The notes beneath the pieces are model-generated. The model was not told the DNA's origin. It saw only the letters and a program-made list of their open reading frames with translations, and ran no database searches. DNA of 64,000 nt, taken from positions 62,001-126,000 of the forward strand of contig JAMQCK010000005.1 in the NCBI GenBank assembly GCA_024196135.1, in the 5' to 3' direction. The first letter of the stretch is position 1, and every line of letters starts with the position of its first letter. The position numbers and the translations under genes are program-made. Positions 51,301 through 60,933 of this stretch are shown here, one piece after another. The stretch comes from Pleurotus ostreatus/Saccharomyces cerevisiae fusant. Its lineage: Eukaryota; Opisthokonta.

Positions 51301-51775
51301 ATTCGGTACCACGCGAAGTCTATCGCTATCGCCGGAGGGCACGATCCTCGAGCAGGACGAGCCGCCGTCGGCTAGCACGGTGAAGGAGTTCTCGCAGGAG
51401 CTGGACGACATGCCGTCCCGGCTCGAGGGCGACATCAGGCGACGACCTTCACGAGAGAACGGCGCTAACGCTCCTCAGCCGCAAGGGAATGGCTCATCGC
51501 CAGCGTCCTCGAACAACTCTGCGTCATCGCCGGCGAAAGCTATCCCACCCTCCCGAGCCAACGGCAAAGCGCCGTCGCAAGGCGGTCGCGCCACTCCTGA
51601 AGAGAATGTGTTCGCAACACCTTCGGAGGGCGCTCCGCCCTCAGAAGCTAGCGCCGCTCCGCAAGGAAGCGAAGGTCATCCTCATTCCTCGCGAGGGAGC
51701 GACATCCCAAGTCCAGGAGGGGTCGGAGGCGACGTTTCACCTCGGAATGGTTCGAAGCCTCGCTGGCGCATATGA
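48364..51775 (+). CDS. D3: DUF6535-type multi-pass membrane protein with long disordered tail
   Basis: Seven exons (48364-48477, 48535-48558, 48612-48719, 48777-48920, 48970-50161, 50217-50935 and 50993-51775) encode 1,027 aa. The signature LLVFAGLFSGVATAFIMEGYKW forms across the junction of exons 4 and 5 (~residue 131). Membrane segments are likely near residues 194-216, 246-275, 279-300 and 328-350, besides the first. The soluble part carries QFDLDWTQRRDESA, VEHLIRIYNSLAHRG and RELSLDIAVDISEWLERYPE. The last exon is Ser/Gln/Pro-rich and ends NGSKPRWRI, matching the end of D4. The first donor (GAT|GTTGGT) is weak but is the one that keeps frame and matches D4. Function unknown; partner of P3 by position. 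Confidence 0.85.
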
Positions 51776-52129
51776 GCCTTCGCCCCTACCATAAAGCGAC
51801 AAGCGGTGGTAGGCTGTGGTACCGTGCATTCGAGAAGTAGAAGGAAAGTTGGTGTAGGAGGCGGCGAGGCATCTGGCTCGCCGCCACCGCCAGCGAAGTG
51901 AAGCATAGGAAGAAAGAAGTCTGTAGACGTCCTGTTGTACTTTAATTGTTGTATTATCGTCGTCCCCGCTCTTCGCTTGAATGCTCGACTGGATCGAAAG
52001 GTCTATCAGCAAATAGCATACAAACGCAAGCGTACAGAGACAAAAGGGAATCAGGAACACTACGCAAAGCACCCACCACACATCGCATCGTGCTCGCCCA
52101 CAGCGGTTGCAAACAACCGAGGTCGCACA

Positions 52130-52926
52130 ATATCGACGAAGCCGAAGCTACCGCGGCGCGCTCTCGGGCTCTCGCCTGCCCGCTGCGTATGGCGCTTCTT
52201 CGTCTTGCTCGCCTTGGGCCTGCCGCGGGGGCGCTTGGCGAGGGCGTACTCGTCCTCAGTCAGGGCGGCAATTTGGTGGCGGAGAGTAGAACATCTGAGA
52301 AGGGGGTAAGCAGTCAGATGAAGGGAGGGGCGGGGGCGAGCGTACTCGGCGTCCATGTTGAGCTCCATGAGTTCGGCCTGTGCGGGTTCGAAGAAATCGG
52401 AGGCATGGGGGGAAAGCGACCTCGCCCAATCTTCGTTCACCTGGAGAATGGTAAGCATGGGGAGAGCATGAGACGGAGATAGCACGCACCTCCCGCAAGC
52501 AGTTCAACAAGCGATTGCGCTCGCGCTCCAACCTGCCTTTCATCAGCTTTGAGTAAAGCGCTGCGTCGCTCTGCCACGCACCTACTCCTCTGCTCCTTCC
52601 CTTCAAATCCCCAATCATCTTCCCCTTCGGTGCAACGACGCATGCACGCTCAGGATATGCGTCGTGTGCATCTACGATGTCAGAGCATGGCGTCTGCGCA
52701 TCCCTTCAGCCTTCAGCCTCTCCGCCTCACTCAATGACGCACCTCAACTCTGCTGTCTTCGTCGACTGCACCATATCTTTCGCCCACTCGATATAGGAAG
52801 CTTTCCGGCGAGCGATGCGCGGGCCTCGCAAAGTTGCCCAGCATGCTGAGACGACTCGTCATGTTACTCCTGGTTGGGGGGAGGGTGGCTTGTACCGAAT
52901 GCATCGCAGATGTTCCATGGCGGACG
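52130..52926 (-). pseudogene. Degenerate copy of the coiled-coil AT-hook gene (M3)
   Basis: Co-linear with the intact gene at 59346-60507. Exon 1 (52926 down to ~52756) has small insertions and an in-frame TGA soon after a CGGTACAAGCC block that aligns with the intact gene. Exon 2 (~52720-52600) has TAG where the intact copy has a Gln codon (LTLQM versus LTS-stop-M). The 3' half is better kept: NRLLNCLREVNED, AELMELNMDAEYA, LRHQIAALTEDEYALAK, then directly RPRGRPKASKTKK. About 40 residues that precede the AT-hook in the intact copy are missing. A truncated protein from 52485 is conceivable, but the breaks indicate a pseudogene. Confidence 0.7.
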
Positions 52927-52949
52927 AAGCTGAGGAGGATTGATGATCG

Positions 52950-53110
52950 GGCTGGCAGGCATCACGACTACGACCATGATATAGACACCCATCCCGCTAC
53001 TTACTCTACCCGCACCCTCGTCTCTCAAATGTCCTAGAAATAAGCCTTTCTTCCATGCGAAGCTCCCGACCGCCCTTGGAATTTTACCCTTGGCGTGTCT
53101 GTCTCGTTTC
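52950..53110 (+). pseudogene. Relic of CDC4 exon 2 (5' coding part)
   Basis: Aligns with CDC4 from about 43395 to 43540: the (Thr-codon) acgactacgaccat block, then ccgctacttactctacccgc, then a 16-bp identical string at 53052-53067 and 43491-43506. Indels and a TAG interrupt the frame. After about 53100 the similarity jumps to sequence resembling the CDC4 3' flank near 46310, so nearly all of the gene is deleted. It marks the second copy of a CDC4-P-D-M block. Confidence 0.65.
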
Positions 53111-53489
53111 TGTACAACTACATGTCTGGTGTAGTCTGCCTTGCACCTCGACGTTCTTCGGCGCCTTCTACTCACTATTGAAGTTGTGTAAACCAGTAGG
53201 GCGGTCGGTGCAGGCCATACTGGTCGTATATCCTGCGCTCGCTACGTATTTTTGTCCGTTTTCGGCGACAAAGAGCTCGGAACTCGGGCCGATTTCCCCT
53301 CTGCGTCACGAACCGACTGATTTGGTGCAATGTTCAACTGCTTGTTCTGAACGCTCATCTCGGCCTCAGAACCGCCCTCTCCTGGCGTTCGGCGCGCTGA
53401 GTATCACTGCACGACCCCCTCTTCTGTTTGATCTGCTACCTGTACATGATCTGTACTGTAAATTGTGGACTGTAACGACTAATCCTTGT

Positions 53490-54791
53490 ATGGCCGTGGT
53501 ATGTGTTATGAAGCTGTTCCTGGCGTTCATTCACCGTCCACGACAGCGTGCTGTGTCTCAAGACTCGTCTTTCGGATCGACCTCTAGCAAAGCTCAAATC
53601 CTCACGCCTCAGCGCGTGTACATATCGCTGTCTGGCCCCGGACCTGGCGTACGAGTGCTAACTTTTGGTTGAGTATTGAGCTTGCGCGTTGGACCGCCCG
53701 ACTAAATTCTTCGGCCAGACGATGGTGGCACTCGCGGTCTTTCGATGCTATTGCTACTTCGCAAGATCATGCACAGGATCCAATTCGCATCCTGCCTGTC
53801 TGCTCTACCTCTACCATGCGAGTATTTCGACATGATTGCCGGTAGTGGAACTGGAGGGTATGTGATCAGATACGATTGTGCTGCACACCGCTTACAAGAC
53901 GACAGTCTGATAGCGCTTCTGCTTGGTCGGCTTCGCCTATCAATAGAGCATGCCATCGAATGCTATACGAGGGTCGTCAGCCACGTCTTTACGCAGATCA
54001 AGACAGACGGGAGCCTCAGAACAACACCCTTCGAGAAAGTACTCAAAGAGATCTCTCATCGCTTCGGTAATGGGGAGAACACACCTGTATTTGAGACTCT
54101 GCCGTCGCAGTGCAAGACGTGAGTAAAGATTGCCCTTCGCATCGTCACCGAATTAATGTGCATTAGATTTGTATGTATAAGAGAGGATAACGGTTCCGGC
54201 AACGTCCTATCCCGTAGGATACGCTCCTACGCTCATCCGACGGAACCCGTCACGCAATTCACGCTCGTTGAGGCTATACGAGCTACTATGGGCCACCCAG
54301 CTCTCTTTAAGCCTCTGTCGTCCACAAAAGGCAGCTCGCATAAGACCTTCCTGGATGCTGGAGACGACCACTACAACCCTGCCTTCGATGTTATGCAGGA
54401 ACTCGAGGCCATCTATCCCACGCGACACCTCGCGTACTACCTCAGCATTGGCGCCGGAACGACGCAGACCGTCGGCGAAAACCCGCAGCGCAGGTTCGTC
54501 AATCAACCTAGGCTACCCTCATCGATCCTTCGGACTATTCGAACCTTGGCGGAACGCTGCGATGCTATTGCGTCCGATTTTCAGCGCGAGCATAGGGATC
54601 TCGAGGGGAAATACTTCCGTATGACGCCGTCTCACGTCCTCTCCGATGGAAAGATTCGATGGGAGGAAGCGGAAGCGCTAGAGGAATTGGTGGGTCCTTA
54701 CTTCGCAAACATCCAAGATCAGGTTCGGATTCTGGTCGTCGACATGATGCACCAGACGGACATGATCAAGTCGCGCGGCTTTACCAACTAG
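53490..54791 (+). CDS. P4: patatin-like protein lacking the catalytic serine
   Basis: Five exons (53490-53498, 53547-53667, 53719-53857, 53906-54118 and 54167-54791) encode 368 aa. Exon 1 is ATG GCC GTG. Core: GVRVLTFDDGGTRGLSMLLL, FDMIAGSGTGG instead of a GxSxG elbow, ALLLGRLRLSIEHAIECY, LDAGDDHYNPAFDVMQELE with the retained Asp, LSIGAG, and KYFRMTPSHVLSDGKIRWEE. Exon phases match P1-P3 exactly. D4 follows 340 bp downstream on the same strand. The gene is intact despite sitting next to decayed sequence (CDC4 relic, M3), which suggests that P and D are kept by selection while their duplicated neighbours are not. Confidence 0.9.
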
Positions 54792-55131
54792 GATAATATG
54801 TGTTCGATGGACTAGTACCAACATGTCCTACCTGTGTAGCTCTGGGTGTCAACAGCGGCGCGGCAGACGCCTCTGACGCGCCGTCGGAGTTCGCCCGCTT
54901 TGTGCTTTTGCGCCGAGGCTCAGCGCGGAGTTGGGCGCGAGTTGTCGTATTGACGATACTGTGTCGTTAGTACCTGGGCCATCGCGCGCAAGTACACCTG
55001 GTTCCCAGCGCGCAGGTAGACGTACCCCTCCAGTATCACGTAATTGTATGTTTGTCAAACTTCCCATGCATCGTGTATCGCGCGCGCTTGGGGCAAACCG
55101 TCTTCTCGTTCTCCTCTTACGTCCTCGCGCT

Positions 55132-58100
55132 ATGGCCTCCCCTCCCCCAACAGCATCGCTGAGCAACAAGCTCATACGAATCTTCCGATCCCCCTTTAGC
55201 AATCGTCTCAGACCCGGGCGGCGCACAACTGCCGCTGACTTGGAATCTGTACGCAGGCGCTCTGCACCGCGCCCTCAAGGGCTTGTCTAATGATCAACGT
55301 ACAGGGTGACGGAGAGAGCGCGACTATCGAACGAGGGGTGCGTACTCTACTTCTACTTGGGCGCTATTCCGACTGGGGTTATCTCTCAGCATAATGTGGC
55401 GATAGGCGACAACAATGTAGGACTCTTTAACATGCATGCCAAGGACGGTGTCCTCACAATCTCACAGGGAGACTCGACTGCACCACTACCAAGGACAGGC
55501 CTGTCAAGGGACCCAGCTACCCCTATCGCAGACGTGCGTTCGCGACCGTCTCACATAAGAAGTATTGACTGTCCCCACAGGGTCCCTGGCGCGTCGGTGA
55601 TCACAAGTTCACAAATATGCCAGCAGACGAAGATGAAGCCTGGAATCGCATTGTGACGCTCGTCTACAAAGACGACTCGACGACATGCCAGATATATCGC
55701 GAGGAGATAGACACCCTTATGGTCTTTGTGCGTCCCCTCTTCGACATGTGTATGCATGCTCAACGACTTACAGGCCGGTCTCTTCTCGGGTGTCGTCACC
55801 GCTTTCATTATTGAGTCGTATAAATGGCTTTTGGAAGAGCCAGAGGATCTCTCTGCGGAGTACCTGAGACAAATCCTTGCTCTCCTCGCGAACACTACGG
55901 TCCCGACCATTGTTCAGGCAAGCGGGCGGCCAACCCTGCCGGACAACATTGTGTCGATCATCAACGGTTTTTGGTTCTCCAGCTTGACGCTGAGTCTCTC
56001 CTCCGCCCTCATCGGCATCGTATCGAAGCAATGGCTTCGCGAATACTTGCGTGACCCTGGGCTCTCTAACCAGACCAACCTCGGGGTTCGTCAGGTTAAA
56101 CATGAAGGTCTGTCGACGTGGTATGTCAATGCCGTCATCACTTCGATTCCCCTTCTCCTGCAAGTCGCATTGTTCGTCTTCCTCGCAGGCGTCAACTATC
56201 TTCTTTGGCATCTGCAATCAAAAGTGGCCGGCGCGATAAGCGCCTTCAGCCTGATCATCTTGGTCTTCTTCATTACCACCACGGTCCTTCCTGCGGCGCA
56301 GTACATCCTTGCTTGGTTCGGACGCCTTCAGCTGCACAAGACGAGCCAGGTCCCTTTCAAATCTGCGCAGTCTTTGCTATTCCTGCAGATGTCCGTCCTC
56401 ATCATGAATGGCGGGGCATGGGCATACCAGACCTTCATCACCTTGAAGGGCTTTCAGCCTGATTGGACGTTTGTGGCGCCCTTCCAGTCGTATGCCACTT
56501 GGTCGCAATTGGACCTTGACTGGACTCGTCGTCGTGACGAGGCTGCACGATGGAACGACGAGCCAACGTCAATTGGCCTGTGCGTAGGATTCGTGGAGCT
56601 GAACTTCGAGCACCGGCTCCTGCGCGATTGGATTTGGTGCTGCCTGTGGAGTTTGAAGGATTATGCTGTCAACACCAAATACGTTCTCCAGTGCGTCAGG
56701 CGTGTCCCGACAATCAAGTCCAATTTTCCTTCGCCAGACCAAGATCCCCTTGCTGCCGAGGTGCTCCCGCTCTTAAACCCGAGCGTTATTTCGCAAGGCA
56801 CCTCGGAGTTGGTGATGCATATGCTGCTGGACCCCACCAGCGCGGCATACGTCGAGCATATCATTCGCATATACAACAGCTTGGGACACCTCGGATTGGA
56901 GGAAATCCCGATCCTGCTTTACGACAAGTTACGTAACACCTTGCAAGCCATGCCTGGAGAAACCACGAACGCAGGTGAGCCTCAATCGTAGCCCGATACA
57001 CCTGTACTGATTCGTCCTTTCAGAAACTCGCTTGCAGCTATTCTATGTCGCGCAGGATATCTTGGGCCGCAGTCGCCACACAGAGCGCATTTATGGTCCC
57101 TTCCTCAAGCTCATTACTGCCATTATCGTCCATCTGAGCGACGGCGAAGTCCGGAATGTGACGCCTGCTCTGTACTCTTGCCGTGACCTCAGCTTGGATC
57201 TCAGCGTTGACATACTGGAATGGCTGGAGCGGTACCCAAATGCCGGCGAGAACTGGGGAGAATACAAGTCGCGCGTCATTTGGTCAGCGCAGGCTGCCGT
57301 GTTGCTCGCGCGCCGAATCGCCTCTTTCAAACCGCTCATTGATCCTGACAACATACCGACATATCATGCTCGCTTCCCATGTGTCTATGCTCTGGTGCAG
57401 CGTGTATATACGGAGCTGCGCTCCATACCCACCGAGACTCAGTCGACATGGGAGCCAGACAAGCCGACCACGGAGGAAGAGTTCGTCCAGGTCAAGTTAG
57501 CTTTGGACGTTGCCCGGGAGGAAGCGGACGCCCAGTCATCTCAAGCAGCTGCTACAGTGAGCCTGAGACCGACCGCGACACTGGTAGAGAGGACAACAAC
57601 TCCCACGAACGAGAGTCGGATGTCACCGGTATGTTGGACTTACTCTCCCATGATATCGCTCTGAGCGTACGTGGCAGGATCATACCAGGCAGCGCGGCGT
57701 ACGATGGAGCGAGGAGCTCCTTCGAGACGATGCTACTACAGTAAGTCCATAATATTCAGTCCATAATAACTCCCTCAAAGTACCTTCAGGACTTTTCCGT
57801 CGAAGCCACACCCTCAGAACCCTCTCCGACCGATGGAGCCAGGACCTTTCGACAACCTTCAGTCAGCCAAAACCCCGAACAACTGACCCGCGATAGCGCC
57901 GTATCAAGTCCGCCTAAGCGAAGCTCTGACTATGCGCCGTCCGCCCCAAGGTTCGTGCAGAGTGGACAACACTAATCTCGTTACAATGGCTGACGAAGGG
58001 GTTATAGACATACGATAGCGAGCCGCGACCCCGCTTGGACGACAGCGAGACAGGACTCGGGCAGCCTGACGGCCGTCAGCTACGGCTCTGGACAGAGCAA

Positions 58101-59025
58101 GGCGAGCCAGAAGGACGCACAGGCCGGTACTCTCGCTAATGAGGGATCCTTTTCAACGGTTTACACTTTAAGGAGCGTCTCGAGATACGCGGAGGGCATA
58201 ATCGTCGACCAGGATGCACCTGCGTTGGCTGGTAGCAGCACGAAGACTTTGCGTTCGCCAGCATGCGAGTCTTCAGCGTCATCGGGAATGGGCATCGCTT
58301 CGCCTTTGCGAGCGAGCAGTTCCGCACCTGTGATCGAAGGAGGTGCTTGGCCTCCGCGTGCGAACGACCCTTCGGTCGGTCTCTCCGAGTCCTCGCGAGG
58401 AACGGAACCTTCTCTGCAGCAAGAGAGGTACGCGATGGTTTCGCAAGACAAGCAGAACCTACCATGGAAGGACAACGTCAACTTTGAGGGGAGTAGTGTT
58501 TTTCCCTCAGAGGGACGTACCTCGCTCTCGGTTGACCGAGAAGCAGAGACGTCGACCGACCCGCGCCCCCCTGCAAGTGATGCGTCAACATCCCGAGAAG
58601 TTAGCAATCCCCGAGACGTAGTGCATGGCCAGCTCCCCGACGCGAGACCTACATCTCGTCTAGACGAAGGCAGGGAGGGGGCCGGGTGCGACACGTCGAT
58701 ATGGAAAGGTCACTGTCCCCCTCCAGTTGGGGAAGGAATCGCAACGCTACCCCCCAAAGAAACCTCACCTTCACACCTAAACGGCACCCTCCCTGCGAAC
58801 AGGAGCACTTCACCCACAAGAACCACCGTATGCCAGCCGTCAGCCGGCACTGCGTCCGCGAGCTCTTCACCTCGAGGAAAACCCACTTCGCCGTCTCCCA
58901 ACTGCGCTGTCCCGTCCTCGCGAGGCAACGAATCTCCGTCTCTCAGAGGGGGCGACAATTCGCCCGGCCGAGGGAGCGACCTTGTGCCTGCCTGGACAGG
59001 CTCAAAACCACGCTGGCGCCTATGA
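55132..59025 (+). CDS. D4: DUF6535-type multi-pass membrane protein with long disordered tail
   Basis: Starts MASPPPTASLSNKLIRIFRS, like D2 and D3. A run of short exons leads to NMPADEDEAWNRIVTLVYKD. IDTLMVFAGLFSGVVTAFII is formed across the intron that ends near 55773. FWFSSLTLSLSSALIGIVSKQ, ITSIPLLLQVALFVFLAGVN and further hydrophobic stretches give 4-5 membrane spans. The soluble part has QLDLDWTRRRDEAARW, VEHIIRIYNSLGHLG and RDLSLDLSVDILEWLERYPN (57187-57246). Exon borders between 57630 and 58230 are uncertain, with several short exons. The final exon is Ser/Pro-rich with repeated SPSP/SxxGxxSPS motifs and ends TGSKPRWRL, matching D3. Function unknown; partner of P4. Confidence 0.8.
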
Positions 59026-59345
59026 GCGTCCGCGTATCAAAGTGATGAAAAGTAAAAACGCATGGACGGCGGAGGGTTGCCTGCGATGGAGATGGATGGA
59101 TTTGGTGAAGCAAGTAGCTTGTAGACGTCCTGTGGAGCTTTTATTGTTGTATTGTCGTCTTCCTCGCTCTCAACTCGTGTGGTCGTTCGACTAGATTGAA
59201 AGGTCTTTCAGCAAATAACATACAGGAGGGAGCGTACAGAAATACAAGGGAATCGAGAACAATACGCGGAGCGCCGTTAACACCTGTCGTGCTCGCCAAA
59301 CGAAATGCGGAAAGCCGAGGTCGCTCGATGTCGAGGAAGACGAGG

Positions 59346-60507
59346 CTACTGCGGCGCGCTCGCGCTCTCCCCCGCCGGCTGCGTATGATGCTTCTTCGTC
59401 TTGCTCCCCTTTGGCCGGCCGCGAGGGCGCTTGACGGGCTGGCCGGGTTGCGGGGAGCCGGGGCGCTTGACGCCGCTGAGACGTCGTTGGGTGAGGTATC
59501 TGAAATCATTGTTAATTGGGTTTCGAAAGAGAGGGAGGATGACCGCGGGGAAGGGAGGAAAGGTGATAGGACTCTAGCAACAGTCGAGATACAGAGGGGT
59601 CGACGGCAAAGGCGAGGTGATCGTACAAAAGCACGTTCTCCATCGTGGTCCGGCATGAATGGAGATGTGAACACTCACTGCGACGTCTTCTCATCTATCG
59701 TGTTCTGCAGAGTAGGTAGCGGTGCTTGACCCAGCTCGGCGCGGATGGCGTCCACTTCGCGCTTAGCATTGGCGTATTCGCCCTCGGTTAGGGCGGCGAT
59801 TTGCTGGCGGAGGGTAGTACATCTGGAAAGGGGGGTAAGCCTGGAGAAGAAGGGAGGGGAGGGGCGAGCGTACTCAGCGTCCATGTTCAATTCCATGAGC
59901 TCAGCCTGCGCGTAAGTCAGATTTGACAAAGGGCGGAGGGGAGTGTCCATCAGAGCGGACCTTATCCCTGTCTTCGTTGACCTAGAGTGGATTAGCATGT
60001 GGGGGATTATGAGACGAACGGTACACGCACCTCCCGCAAGCAATTCAGCAAGCGATTGCGCTCGCTTTCAAGCCTGCCTTTCATCAGCCTCGAGGGAGGA
60101 GTTGACTCGCCATAGCACGCACTTGTTCTTCTGCTCCTTCAGATCCTGTATCATCTTCGACTTCTGTTCCAACGACGCATGCGCGCTGAGAATATGCGCC
60201 GTATGCATCTGCAGCGTCAACGCATGGCGTCTATGCGTCTGTTTAGCTTCCCCCTCCATCCCCTTCTTGAATGCACGCACTTCAATTCCGCTGTCTTCGC
60301 CAGCTGCACAAGGTCCCTCGCCCACTCGCTCGAGTTCGCCGGTATGGGATGCTGCGACGTGCTCGCTTGCAGCTGGTGTGGCTGCTGAACTTGAGAGGGG
60401 GGCTGCAATTGAGGGGGCTGGGCATGTTGAGCCTGCTGAGACGACTCGGCATGTTGCTCCTGATTAGGGGGCTTGTACTGAATGTATTGTGGTTGTTGGG
60501 ACGCCAT
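59346..60507 (-). CDS. Coiled-coil protein with C-terminal AT-hook (M4)
   Basis: Multi-exon. Exon 1 (from 60507, MASQQPQYIQYKPPNQEQHA) is Gln/Pro-rich and ends SEWARDLVQLAKTAELK. A 50-nt intron with CTAAAC branch site leads to RHALTLQMHTAHILSAHASL and EQKSKMIQDLKEQKNK. Further exons give RLESERNRLLNCLREVNEDR, AELMELNMDAEYA and LRQQIAALTEGEYANAKREV. The last exon reads YLTQRRLSGVKRPGSPQPGQ, then KRPRGRPKGSKTKK, a typical AT-hook, and stops at 59346. The middle looks like a coiled coil, so a DNA-binding, dimeric nuclear protein is inferred. I do not recognise a named family. It converges on D4; its broken twin converges on D3 in the same way. Confidence 0.75.
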
Positions 60508-60933
60508 GGTGGACGGAGGTGAGGGAGAGGTTGATGATCGGGCGGGGAGGCGCCTGGAGGCGCGCTCTCTCATCGTTCATGTGCACACGGTTCGAATCTG
60601 GCTCCCCCGGACTCAGCAAGTCACTAACGAAAGCTCATTATGCACCATAGCATTGCCATGTACATCTTCGGGGGACCGCTATGCCAAAGGAAAACATCAT
60701 AAGCAGGTCGTAAGTAGGTTTCCGCCGCAGCGAGCTAGGTAAGTATTTTTCCGCCACCGCGCGGTGGCAAGCAGCGTACGTAGTAGGGCACACATCGAAC
60801 AGCGAACGGTAAGGTTGATAATACACATGTTGTCCCTCGGTCGAATGAGTATGAGTATGATATACAGTGGGAATACTAAATGCTCCATGACTATTAGAAT
60901 AGGTAAGTAGAGAGGCGCTACTCATCAGAACAA

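Noticed and set aside
60580..60625. A ggttcgaatc string resembling a tRNA T-loop
   Set aside because: The flanking bases do not pair into a T-stem and no acceptor, D or anticodon arms can be placed around it.
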